A stretch of 48,037 nucleotides of DNA from Alphaproteobacteria bacterium (GTDB lineage Bacteria; Pseudomonadota; Alphaproteobacteria; CADEGL01): NCBI GenBank assembly GCA_026400755.1, contig JAPLOM010000063.1:146353-194389 (forward strand), read 5' to 3'. Numbering within the stretch: position 1 is the first letter of the stretch; each line of letters starts with the position of its first letter. The position numbers and the translations under genes were made by a program. The notes under the pieces were generated by a model that had not been told where the DNA came from, made no database searches, and worked only from the letters and a program-made list of their open reading frames with translations. Positions 7,582 through 15,400 of this stretch are shown here, one piece after another.

Positions 7582-7701
7582 ATGAATCAGCCGGATGAAC
7601 GGACTGAAGATTTCTCCGAGTTTTCCGATGAGCTGTCCGATGAGGCGCTCGACAGCGCGCGGGAGCAGCTCATGTGTTACTGCGCGTCCAGGCGCTCCTA
7701 G
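7582..7701 (+). CDS. small RiPP-precursor-like peptide 2
   Basis: 39 codons plus stop, with a strong AAAGGAGGGG ribosome-binding site 8 bp ahead of the ATG, which argues that it is translated. EDFSEFSDELSDEALDSA repeats the leader of the preceding peptide, and the tail MCYCASRRS is short with a Cys-Tyr-Cys motif. Too short for routine gene callers. Conserved acidic leader plus divergent Cys tail suggests a modified peptide or a small signalling or regulatory peptide; this is inference. Confidence 0.5.
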   Translation: MNQPDERTEDFSEFSDELSDEALDSAREQLMCYCASRRS

Positions 7702-7721
7702 ATAGTATGATTGACGTCATG

Positions 7722-7742
7722 TCTGGCGGCTAACCCGCCAGA
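7722..7742. repeat. hairpin, 8-bp stem, downstream of the peptides
   Basis: TCTGGCGG-CTAAC-CCGCCAGA, a perfect inverted repeat 20 bp after the second peptide's stop. No T tract follows on either strand, so termination is possible but not shown. Confidence 0.35.
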
Positions 7743-7776
7743 TCATCGCGCCATGGAACGGAAGCAAGTTGGCGAT

Positions 7777-7802
7777 CGGGCACCGGCGGAAGCCGGTGCC
7801 CG
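7777..7802. repeat. strong hairpin, 11-bp stem with GGAA loop
   Basis: CGGGCACCGGC and GCCGGTGCCCG flank a GGAA tetraloop (GNRA class), a very stable RNA fold. It sits between the peptides and the 3' end of the acyl-CoA dehydrogenase, so it may mark or protect transcript ends in this convergent interval. It lacks the T run of an intrinsic terminator. Confidence 0.4.
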
Positions 7803-7866
7803 AAGACCGTTAACGCCTGTTCGACGGCGGCTGTTCCTTGGTAACGTCGTTCCTTGATAGGGCGCC

Positions 7867-9027
7867 CTATCGCCGCTGGTCGAACCGCCGGCCGACCAGG
7901 GCCGAGGCGATGTTGATCTTCTGGATGTCGACCGTGCCGCCCGCGATGCCCCAGGCCCAGCCGTCGCGCATGCGCTGCTCCATGCCGTAGGACTTGGCGT
8001 AGCCGTAACCGCCCATGAGCTGCAGCGCGGCGCCGGTGACGTCGCGCACCATCTCGTTGGCGAAGCACTTGGCCACGCTCGATTCCAGCACCGAGGGCAA
8101 GCCCGCGGCCGCGTTGGAGACCGCGCGGTGGAGCAGAAGGCGCGAGCCTTCGACCTTGATCTTCATCTCGGCCAGTTTGATCTGCACGGCTTGGAAATCG
8201 CAGATCGGCTTGCCGAACTGCTTGCGCTCCTGGCTGAAGGCCAACGCGGCTTCAAACGCGCCGGCTGCGACACCCAGCGCCATGGTCGCGTTGCCGCAAC
8301 GCTCCAGATCGAAGGCCTCCATCAGCTTGCCGAAGCCGCCCGCGGGCACGATCAGGTTTTCCTTGGGCACGGTCACGTTGTCGAAGTGGATGTCGGCCGA
8401 GGGGATGCCTCGGAAGCCCATCAACTCCTCGCGCTTGCCGAAGGAGAGGCCGGGCGTGCCCAGCTCCACATAGACCGCGCCGATACCTTTCGCACCCGGC
8501 TGGTCCGACAGACGGCAATAGACGACATAGCCCTCGGCATGGCCGCCGCCGGAGGTCCAGCGCTTCTGGCCGTTGAGGACGATTGTGTCGCCCTCGATGC
8601 GTGCCTTGGTGGTGAGGTCGGTCAGGCCCGAGCCCGCTTGAGGCTCCGACATGGCGACGGCCACTTGGATCTCGCCCGCACAGACCTTGGGCAAGACGCG
8701 GCGCTTCAGCTCCTCGCTGCCGAATTTCTCGATCGCCTTCACCGGACCGACATTGGCCTCGAAGATGGGGAAGGCGACGGCGACGGAGACTTGCGCGAAC
8801 TCCTCCAGCACCAGCACGGCTTCGAGATTGCCGAGGCCGAGCCCGCCATATTCCTCCGGCATGTTGACGCCCAGGAAACCCATCTCGGCGTAACGCTTGC
8901 GCCAGGCGTGGGAGGGCGGTTCGTTCGTGTCCTCGCACTCGCGCGCGACCGTGGCCATCTGCTCGCGCGCGAAGGCGCGCGCCGCTTCCTGCAGCTCGCG
9001 CTGCTCGGGCGTCAGGGAGAAATCCAT
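7867..9027 (-). CDS. acyl-CoA dehydrogenase
   Basis: 386 residues covering all three ACAD domains: N-terminal helices, the middle beta domain with AMSEPQAGSGLTDL and RWTSGG, and the C-terminal helical domain with ERKQFGKPICDFQ and MGGYGY. Such enzymes form FAD-bound tetramers that introduce a 2,3 double bond in acyl-CoA and feed ETF. Where medium-chain enzymes have the catalytic Glu in YEGTSQIQ this one has AGGTVDIQ, as in the GGGTNEIQ-type subfamilies, so the base must come from elsewhere. It shares a strand with a cupin and a CoA-transferase. Confidence 0.9.
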   Translation of the reverse strand: MDFSLTPEQRELQEAARAFAREQMATVARECEDTNEPPSHAWRKRYAEMGFLGVNMPEEYGGLGLGNLEAVLVLEEFAQVSVAVAFPIFEANVGPVKAIEKFGSEELKRRVLPKVCAGEIQVAVAMSEPQAGSGLTDLTTKARIEGDTIVLNGQKRWTSGGGHAEGYVVYCRLSDQPGAKGIGAVYVELGTPGLSFGKREELMGFRGIPSADIHFDNVTVPKENLIVPAGGFGKLMEAFDLERCGNATMALGVAAGAFEAALAFSQERKQFGKPICDFQAVQIKLAEMKIKVEGSRLLLHRAVSNAAAGLPSVLESSVAKCFANEMVRDVTGAALQLMGGYGYAKSYGMEQRMRDGWAWGIAGGTVDIQKINIASALVGRRFDQRR

Positions 9028-9057
9028 CGTCGATCCTTAAAAGACTGAGAAGAACGT

Positions 9058-9534
9058 TCAGGCGGCCTTGCGGCGCTTCTTGCCCTTGCCGCCCGCGATC
9101 ACGCGCAACGCAGGCTTCTTCGCGGCCGGCTTGGTCTTCGCCTTGGCCAGCTTGTCCGACATCTTGTCGTCGAAGATGACGTAGTACTTGCGCACCGTGA
9201 CCAGCATGTTCCAGGTGCCGTTGAAGCCCTTGGGAATCATGAAGGCGTCGCCGGGGCCGAAGGTCTCGGCTTTGCCCGCTGCGTCGGTGATGATCACCGA
9301 ACCCGAGAGCAGGATGCAGAACTCATCGGAGGGGAAGTTCTTGATGGCGACTTTGCCCGCTGTGCATTCCCACACGCCGGAGATCAACTGCTTGGTGCCG
9401 TCGGTGTAGAAATTGTAGCCCGACTCGCGCGGCTTGCCGACGAGCTGGCGCCCTTCCGCGAAGTTGCCCCAGTCCTGCAGCTTCTTGCCGCCTAGACCGT
9501 TCTTGTTCAGCCGGGTGATCTTCAAGGTCGCCAT
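9058..9534 (-). CDS. cupin-domain protein (cupin_3/DUF861 type)
   Basis: 158 residues. The cupin barrel is visible between VWECTAGKVAIKNFPSDEFC and GPGDAFMIPKGFNG, the two conserved cupin motifs of the DUF861 group. The ATG at 9534 is preceded by GGAGG and begins the homologous region; the longer upstream frame is not supported. The final 30 or so residues are rich in Lys, Ala and Arg. It lies 30 bp upstream of the acyl-CoA dehydrogenase on the same strand. A second cupin of this type is at 41880-42251. Function unknown; related proteins bind small ligands or act as ureidoglycolate-type enzymes. Confidence 0.78.
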   Translation of the reverse strand: MATLKITRLNKNGLGGKKLQDWGNFAEGRQLVGKPRESGYNFYTDGTKQLISGVWECTAGKVAIKNFPSDEFCILLSGSVIITDAAGKAETFGPGDAFMIPKGFNGTWNMLVTVRKYYVIFDDKMSDKLAKAKTKPAAKKPALRVIAGGKGKKRRKAA

Positions 9535-9626
9535 GGTCGCCTCCGTGCGTTGGATGCGGCGCAGAATGAAGCGCCCGCCGCTATCCGGCAAGCGCGCGAT
9601 GCGTGGTTCCGATACCCGAACCAAAA

Positions 9627-9703
9627 GCCCTCATGCTGAGCCCGTCGAAGCATGAGGGCCGTCGATTCTAAAGAAGCTCACCCTTCGACGGGCTCAGGGT
9701 GAG
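9627..9703. repeat. paired inverted dispersed repeats (TGAGCCCGTCGAAG family)
   Basis: Two hairpins: GCCCTCATGC/GCATGAGGGC (9627-9659) and CTCACCCT/AGGGTGAG (9677-9703). Their loops hold TGAGCCCGTCGAAG and its exact reverse complement CTTCGACGGGCTCA, so the two units also pair with each other. Short intergenic palindromes of this sequence are common in alphaproteobacterial genomes (general knowledge). The unit lies at the 3' end of the CoA-transferase gene. Confidence 0.7.
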
Positions 9704-9713
9704 GGCATTTCTT

Positions 9714-10916
9714 TTAGATCACGCCATCGGCCTTCAATGCCGTGATGTCCGCGTCCGAAAGCCCCAGGCGGCCGCGATAGATGTCGTCATTGGCGTCGCC
9801 CAGCTTCGGTCCGACGCTGGTGATGCGGCCAGGCGTGCGCGACAGCTTCGGCACCGGAGAGGGTAGGACGACTTCGCCGGCTTCCGGATCGGTCATCCGC
9901 GTGAACATCTCGCGCGCCTGATAGTGCGGGTCTTTGTAAATATCCTCGATGGATAGGATCGCACCGCACGGCACTTCGTTCTCGTCGCAGATCTTTACCA
10001 GTTCCGCGCGCGTCAGCGTCCGGGTCCAGTCGGAAACCAGCTTTTCGACCTCGGGCCGGATCTTGAGGCGCGCGGTGTTGGTGGCCCAGCGCGGATCGTC
10101 GATCAGCTCGGCCCGGCCCATGGCCGTTACAATGCGGCCGAACATCTTGTCGTCGGTGCAGGAGATGGAGGCGTAGCCGCCGTCCTTGGTCGGATAGTTG
10201 GCGTTGGGCGCAGCGTTGGAGGTGAGCGAGCCGGTCGGCTGGCGGATCTTGCCGTGCTTGGCATAGGCCGGAAGCGTCTCGTCGAGGGAGCGGAACACGG
10301 CCTCGTACAGCGCCAGGTCGACATACTGGCCGATGCCTGTCTGGTCGCGCGAGCGCAGGGCCAAGACGATGCCGAGCGCGCCGTAAACCGCGGTGATGTA
10401 GTCGGCGAGGGACGGCGGGCCGGGGTTGACCGGCGGCTCGCCAGGGTTGCCGGCCAGATAGCCGATGCCGCTCATCGCGTGTGCCATACGCGCGAAGCCG
10501 ACGCGACTGCTCATCGGTCCCGTCTGGCCATAGGCCGTCAGGCGCAGCATGACCATGCGCTTGTTGAGCGCGTGCAGCGTGTCCCAGCCCAAGCCCCATT
10601 TCTCCAGGGTACCGGGGCGGAAATTCTCCACCACCACGTCCGTGTCCTTGACCAGGCGCTTGAACAGCTCGGCCCCTTTGGGCTTGCGCAGGTCGAGGGT
10701 GATCGAGCGGCGGTTGCGCGCGTCGTTCAGCCAATTGAGCGTGCCGTCGGCCCGCGCGGGGCTGCCGAACTTGCGAAGAGGATCGCCGATACCGGGCTTC
10801 TCGATCTTCAGCACGTCGGCGCCGAACTCGCCTAAAATTCCGGCGGCGACCGGGGCGGCGATGTAGGTGGCGGCGTCCAGCACCTGGACGCCCACGAGCG
10901 GACGTTCGTCGGTCAC
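9714..10916 (-). CDS. CaiB/BaiF (family III) CoA-transferase
   Basis: 400 residues, the normal length for formyl-CoA/oxalate or carnitine-type CoA-transferases. VLDAATYIAAPVA, the DVLKIEKPG strand, NARNRRSITLDL-like and VVENFRPGTLEKWGLG segments are typical; Asp172 in SLADYITAVYG is the expected residue that forms the acyl-enzyme anhydride. The start is GTG at 10916, with no ATG in frame nearby. It probably activates the acid consumed by the downstream acyl-CoA dehydrogenase. A paralogue is at 39910-41097. Confidence 0.9.
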   Translation of the reverse strand: MTDERPLVGVQVLDAATYIAAPVAAGILGEFGADVLKIEKPGIGDPLRKFGSPARADGTLNWLNDARNRRSITLDLRKPKGAELFKRLVKDTDVVVENFRPGTLEKWGLGWDTLHALNKRMVMLRLTAYGQTGPMSSRVGFARMAHAMSGIGYLAGNPGEPPVNPGPPSLADYITAVYGALGIVLALRSRDQTGIGQYVDLALYEAVFRSLDETLPAYAKHGKIRQPTGSLTSNAAPNANYPTKDGGYASISCTDDKMFGRIVTAMGRAELIDDPRWATNTARLKIRPEVEKLVSDWTRTLTRAELVKICDENEVPCGAILSIEDIYKDPHYQAREMFTRMTDPEAGEVVLPSPVPKLSRTPGRITSVGPKLGDANDDIYRGRLGLSDADITALKADGVI

Positions 10917-11087
10917 GATGCGGTATCCCCGTCAGTGGTGCGCCGGATGGTAGCGGAGGCGATGGGGCGAGGCCACCGGGCGCGCAGTGCGATACGCCCG
11001 ACGGACATTCCCATTCCCGACCGCAGCAAGACTATTGCCGTTGCCCGTGCCCTGTGGTGACTCTGTCGCCCGGTGCGGAGGGCGCAA

Positions 11088-12056
11088 ATGGACATCCAGG
11101 TCGGCAAGCAGATCCTTTATCTGTCCAAGGCGGACGTCGTTTCCCTGGGCATTACGCCCAAGCAGATGAACGACGCGGTCGAAGCCATGTTCAGGGCCAA
11201 GGCCGAAGGCAAGACGACCATGCGCCCCAAGCTGGCCATGTATCCCGGCAACAAGATGTTTATGGCGAAGGCCGGCGTGATGGAGCCCTTCGCCGCCGTG
11301 AAATGGCTGGGCTACGTCAAAGGCAACGCGGCCAACGGCTTCCCCGACTTCAACCCGATGGTGATGTTGAACGAGACTGTCACCGGCCTACCGGTCTGTT
11401 TCATGGACGGCAATTGGCTGTCGGGCACGCGCACGGCATCGTTCTCAGCCGTCGCCGCGAAGCAGTTGGCCAAAAAGGATTCGCGTTCGCTCGGCTTCGT
11501 CGCCTGCGGCCTGCAGGCGCACACGCATCTGGGCGCGTTGACGGCAGAATTCCCGATCGAGCGCATCGTGGCCTATAGCCGCAATCCGGCGACGGCCGAG
11601 AAATTCGCAGCCGAAGCCAGGGCGCGCGGCCTCAGGGCCGAGACCACGACCGATCCGCGCAAGGCGGTCGAAGGGCAGGACATCGTGATCTCCAGCGTGC
11701 CGGAAAAGGAGGGCTTCAAGTCCTTCCTCGACTGCGCGTGGATCTCGCCCGGCAGCTTCGTCACCATGGTGGATGTCGGCCGGTCGTGGCATCACGACTC
11801 GATCAAGACGTTGGACAAAATGGTCTGCGACGATCTGGAGCAAAGCGGGCCGAACAGCCCGGAGAAGACCAACTATTCCGGCCCGTTCCATGCCGAGATC
11901 GGCGAGATGCTGGTCGGACGCAAACCGGGCCGCGAAAACGGCCAGGAGCGCAACGGCCTGATCTTCTCCGGCATGGGCCTGGGCGACGTGGCCGCGAGTG
12001 CGCTGATCTACGAACAGGCGCTCAAGAAGAACATCGGCCACGTTCTGCCGTTGTGA
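11088..12056 (+). CDS. ornithine cyclodeaminase/mu-crystallin family protein, copy 1
   Basis: 322 residues. Lys72 (AAVKW) and Arg115 (SGTRTAS) match substrate-carboxylate residues of the OCD fold, and GFVACGLQA (136-144) is the glycine-rich NAD(P) loop. Members are NAD(P)-dependent ornithine cyclodeaminases, ketimine reductases, alanine or opine dehydrogenases. I preferred ATG 11088 over GTG 11073 because GGAGG lies 10 bp upstream of the ATG. First of four consecutive paralogues and the most divergent together with copy 2. Substrate unknown. Confidence 0.85.
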   Translation: MDIQVGKQILYLSKADVVSLGITPKQMNDAVEAMFRAKAEGKTTMRPKLAMYPGNKMFMAKAGVMEPFAAVKWLGYVKGNAANGFPDFNPMVMLNETVTGLPVCFMDGNWLSGTRTASFSAVAAKQLAKKDSRSLGFVACGLQAHTHLGALTAEFPIERIVAYSRNPATAEKFAAEARARGLRAETTTDPRKAVEGQDIVISSVPEKEGFKSFLDCAWISPGSFVTMVDVGRSWHHDSIKTLDKMVCDDLEQSGPNSPEKTNYSGPFHAEIGEMLVGRKPGRENGQERNGLIFSGMGLGDVAASALIYEQALKKNIGHVLPL

Positions 12057-12079
12057 CGAAGCGCGGGAAGGAAATCTCC

Positions 12080-13039
12080 ATGAAGCTCGGTAGCGAAATC
12101 CTCTACCTCTCCCGCGCGGACATCGCGGCGTGCGACGTGCCGCTGGAAGATGTCGAGGCGTCGGTCGAAGCCATGTTCGTGTCCAAGGCCAAGGGCACGG
12201 CGATGATGAAACCGAAGCTCGCGCTTCACTCGGACAGTGGCTGGTTCCTGGCCATGATCGGTGGCATCAAGGACAAGGGCTATACCGGCATGAAGTGGGT
12301 GGGCGTCACCTCGACCCAGACCCATGGCGGGCAGCCCCATATCAATGGCCAGATCGTGATCAACGACTTCGTGACCGGCATGCCGGTCGCGGTGATGGAT
12401 GCGCAATGGATCACGGGCGTGCGCACGGCGGCCATCTCGGCTGTCGGCGCCAAGTATCTTGCGAAGAAGGATTCCACCTCGATCGGTTTCGTTGCTTGCG
12501 GCCTGCAGGCGCGAACCAATCTGGACGCGCTGCGCCTGCGCTATCCGCTGAAGCGCCTCAAGGCCTATAGCCGCCGCAAGGAAACGGCCGAAGCCTTCGT
12601 CGCCGAGGCGTGCAAGCTGGGCTTGGAGGCCGTGGCGGTCGATTCGCCCAAGGCCGCCATGGAAGGGATGGACATCGTCGTGACCACGGTGCCCGTGGTG
12701 CCGAAGCCGGAGCGCACCTTCGATGGCGCCTGGCTGGCGCCGGGATCGTACGCCGCCATCGTCGATCTGGGACATCCGTGGAAGGGCGAGACGCTGACGG
12801 CGCTTGATTGCGTCGTGACCGACGATCTGGCCCAAGCCGTGACCGAAAAGCTCACCTATCCCAAGCCCTATAACGGCGAGGTGTCCGACCTGGTCGTGGG
12901 CAAGGTGATGGGGCGCAAGTCGGACAAGGACCGCACGGCACTGATGTTCGGCGGGCTGGGTCTGGCCGACGTGGCGGTGGGCGGCGTCGTTTACGAACGC
13001 GCGCGCGCCAAGGGCATTGGCCGCGTGTTGAAGTTGTAA
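12080..13039 (+). CDS. ornithine cyclodeaminase/mu-crystallin family protein, copy 2
   Basis: 319 residues, same layout as its neighbours: Lys72 in MKWVG, VRTAAISAVGAKYLA (114-128) and GFVACGLQARTNL for the dinucleotide. It differs from copies 3 and 4 by an insertion STQTHGGQPHING before the second conserved strand. GGAAGGA precedes the ATG; 23 bp separate it from copy 1 and 14 bp from copy 3, so one transcript is likely. Could be a cyclic-imine reductase or amino-acid dehydrogenase; not resolvable by eye. Confidence 0.85.
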   Translation: MKLGSEILYLSRADIAACDVPLEDVEASVEAMFVSKAKGTAMMKPKLALHSDSGWFLAMIGGIKDKGYTGMKWVGVTSTQTHGGQPHINGQIVINDFVTGMPVAVMDAQWITGVRTAAISAVGAKYLAKKDSTSIGFVACGLQARTNLDALRLRYPLKRLKAYSRRKETAEAFVAEACKLGLEAVAVDSPKAAMEGMDIVVTTVPVVPKPERTFDGAWLAPGSYAAIVDLGHPWKGETLTALDCVVTDDLAQAVTEKLTYPKPYNGEVSDLVVGKVMGRKSDKDRTALMFGGLGLADVAVGGVVYERARAKGIGRVLKL

Positions 13040-13053
13040 GGGGGAGAGGCGCC

Positions 13054-14028
13054 ATGAAAGCGGGACAGGAAATCCTCTTCCTCTCGGATGCTGATATCGC
13101 GGCGGCCAACGTGGGCCCGCGCGCGCTCGGCGATTCCGTCGAGACGATGTTGCGCGAGAAGGCATCTGGGCGCGCGGAGACGGCGCCCAAGGTCGGCATC
13201 TTCCCGGAACAGGGACGCTTCTTTCTCGCCATGGCCGGCGTGCTGGAGAAGCCAGCCTATGCGGCGGTGAAGTGGACTGGCGTGGTCCATGACAACGATG
13301 CAAGGGGTTTACCCAGCATCAGCCCGATGATTGTCCTGTCGGACCGCGCCACGGGCTTGCCGCTGTCGATCCTGGATGGCAAATGGATCACCACCCACCG
13401 CACGGCGGCCATCACGCTGGTCGGTGGCCGCTATCTTGCGCGCAAGGACAGCGAATCGATCAGCTTCATCGCCTGCGGCGTGCAGGCACGCAGCCATCTT
13501 CTCGCGTTCCGCGAACATTTCCCGATCAAGCGCGTCGTGGCCTACAGCCGCCGCAAGGAAACGGCCGAGGCTTTCGCCAAGGAGGTTCGCGCGCAAGGAC
13601 TTGAAGCCAAGGTCGTCACCGAGCCGCGCGAGGCAGTCGAAGGCATCGACATCGTGATCTCCAGCGTGCCGGAAGGGCCGGGCTTGAAGCCCTTCATCGA
13701 TCCGGCCTGGTTCTCGCCGGGCTCCTATGCGGGGCTGCTCGATATCGGCCGCGCGGTCATGTGGGACAAGCCGGACCAGACGGATGTCATGGCGACCGAC
13801 GATCACGTTCAGAGCGCGGAGCACATCAAGTCTGGCCGTTTGAAATATGCCGGGAAGTTCCACGCCGAGCTGTCCGAGTTCGCCTCGGGCGCGAAGAAGG
13901 CGCGCACTGATGCTAAGCAGCGCACGGTGCTGATCTTCTCCGGCATGGCATTGGCCGACGTGGCGGTGGCCGCCGCCATCTACGAAGGGGCGCTTAAGGC
14001 GGGCAAGGGCACCGTTCTTCCCCTCTAA
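13054..14028 (+). CDS. ornithine cyclodeaminase/mu-crystallin family protein, copy 3
   Basis: 324 residues. Lys73 in AAVKWTG, HRTAAITLVGGRYLA and the nucleotide loop FIACGVQARSHLL are in the expected order. It is strikingly similar to copy 4 over the whole length, for example FREHFPIKRVVAYSRRKETA against FREHFPLKRAFAYSRRKETA, which points to a recent duplication. GGGGGAGAGG lies just upstream of the ATG. The gap to copy 4 is only 4 bp. Confidence 0.87.
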   Translation: MKAGQEILFLSDADIAAANVGPRALGDSVETMLREKASGRAETAPKVGIFPEQGRFFLAMAGVLEKPAYAAVKWTGVVHDNDARGLPSISPMIVLSDRATGLPLSILDGKWITTHRTAAITLVGGRYLARKDSESISFIACGVQARSHLLAFREHFPIKRVVAYSRRKETAEAFAKEVRAQGLEAKVVTEPREAVEGIDIVISSVPEGPGLKPFIDPAWFSPGSYAGLLDIGRAVMWDKPDQTDVMATDDHVQSAEHIKSGRLKYAGKFHAELSEFASGAKKARTDAKQRTVLIFSGMALADVAVAAAIYEGALKAGKGTVLPL

Positions 14029-14032
14029 GGCG

Positions 14033-15010
14033 ATGCAACCCGGCCGCGACATCCTCTATCTCTCCGACGCCGACATCGAAGCGGCGGGCGTGGGGCCGCG
14101 CGCGCTCGGCGATGCGGTCGACTTCATGCTGTGCGAAAAGGCGGCGGGCCGGGCGGTCACGCGCCCCAAGACAGGCATTTTCCCAGATCCCGACCGCTTC
14201 TTCCTGGCCATGGCAGGGGTGATGGAGAAACCTGCCTATGCCGCGGTGAAGTGGGGCGGCACTGTGGTGGGCAACGAGGCGCGCGGCGTGCCCGCCATCA
14301 GCCCGATGATCATCCTGTCCGAACGCGCGACAGGACTGCCTCTCTGCATCCTGAGCGGGCGTTGGATCACCTCGCACCGCACGGCCGCGATCACGCTAGT
14401 GGGCGGCCGCTACCTCGCGAAGAAGAACAGCGAGACGATCGGTTTCGTGGCTTGTGGCGTACAGGCGCGCAGCCACCTGCTGACCTTCCGCGAACACTTT
14501 CCGCTGAAGCGCGCTTTCGCATACAGCCGCCGCAAGGAGACGGCCGAGGTCTTCGCCGCCGAGGCACGCGCGCAGGGATTGGAAACCACTGTCGTGACCG
14601 ATCCGCGCAAGGCGGTGGAGGGGATGGATATCGTCATTTCCAGCGCGCCCCAGGGCACGACGCTTCCGAAGCCCTTTATCGATCCGGCTTGGTTCTCGCC
14701 CGGCTCCTATGCCGGGCTTCTGGATATCGGCCGCACGGTCGATTGGAGCAAAGGGGATGCCTTCGACCTGATGGCGACCGACGACCATGCCCAGAGCGCT
14801 GAGAACGTGAAGCTGGGCCGGCTCGGCTATCTGAAACCGTTCAACGCGGAACTGGCTGATCTGGCCTCGGGCAAGATCAAGGCGCGCACGGATGACCGGC
14901 AACGCACGGGCCTGATTTTTTCCGGTCTGGCTCTGGGCGACGTGGCGGTCGCGGGTGCCATCTATGAGGGCGCGCTCAAGTCGGGCAAGGGCACGCTGCT
15001 GCCGCTCTAG
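14033..15010 (+). CDS. ornithine cyclodeaminase/mu-crystallin family protein, copy 4
   Basis: 325 residues, closest to copy 3. Lys73 (AAVKWGG), HRTAAITLVGGRYLAKK and FVACGVQARSHLL are all intact, so no copy looks like a decayed pseudogene. Four intact paralogues imply either different substrates or heteromeric enzymes (mu-crystallin/OCD proteins are dimers). The gene is followed 30 bp later by the LrgA/LrgB pair on the same strand. Confidence 0.87.
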   Translation: MQPGRDILYLSDADIEAAGVGPRALGDAVDFMLCEKAAGRAVTRPKTGIFPDPDRFFLAMAGVMEKPAYAAVKWGGTVVGNEARGVPAISPMIILSERATGLPLCILSGRWITSHRTAAITLVGGRYLAKKNSETIGFVACGVQARSHLLTFREHFPLKRAFAYSRRKETAEVFAAEARAQGLETTVVTDPRKAVEGMDIVISSAPQGTTLPKPFIDPAWFSPGSYAGLLDIGRTVDWSKGDAFDLMATDDHAQSAENVKLGRLGYLKPFNAELADLASGKIKARTDDRQRTGLIFSGLALGDVAVAGAIYEGALKSGKGTLLPL

Positions 15011-15040
15011 CCGCCCGCCGCGCGATGCTATGATCCGGCC

Positions 15041-15400
15041 GTGATCGGGGCTCTCACTCTTTTGCTTCTCTGTCAGCTCGCGGGCGAATTGCTCGCGCGC
15101 CTGTGCGGCCTGCCCGTGCCGGGCCCGGTCCTGGGTCTGGTCATGCTGTTCGTCATCTGCGTCGCGCGCGGGTCGATGCCCGAGCCGCTGCGCGAGACTT
15201 CGCAGACGATCCTGCGCCATTTGTCGCTTCTGTTCGTGCCCGCGGGCGTCGGCGTCATGGTCCACGCGGCGCGTATCGAATCGGAATGGGTCGCCATCCT
15301 GGTCGCGCTTCTGGTCAGCGCCGTTCTCACCATCGCCGTCACGGCCTTGGTCTTCCGCTGGGTCGCGCGCTGGAGCGGCACGGGCGGAGAGGCGCCATGA
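15041..15400 (+). CDS. LrgA/CidA-family membrane protein
   Basis: 119 residues, almost entirely hydrophobic, with four predicted membrane spans. The PVPGPVLGLVMLF segment and FVPAGVGVM are typical of LrgA. The start is GTG at 15041. Although the family was first called holin-like, LrgAB complexes are now linked to pyruvate transport and the plant homologue to glycolate/glycerate transport (established knowledge). Its stop overlaps the start of LrgB (ATGA). Downstream of four OCD-type enzymes, transport of a keto or hydroxy acid is a reasonable but untested idea. Confidence 0.85.
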   Translation: MIGALTLLLLCQLAGELLARLCGLPVPGPVLGLVMLFVICVARGSMPEPLRETSQTILRHLSLLFVPAGVGVMVHAARIESEWVAILVALLVSAVLTIAVTALVFRWVARWSGTGGEAP

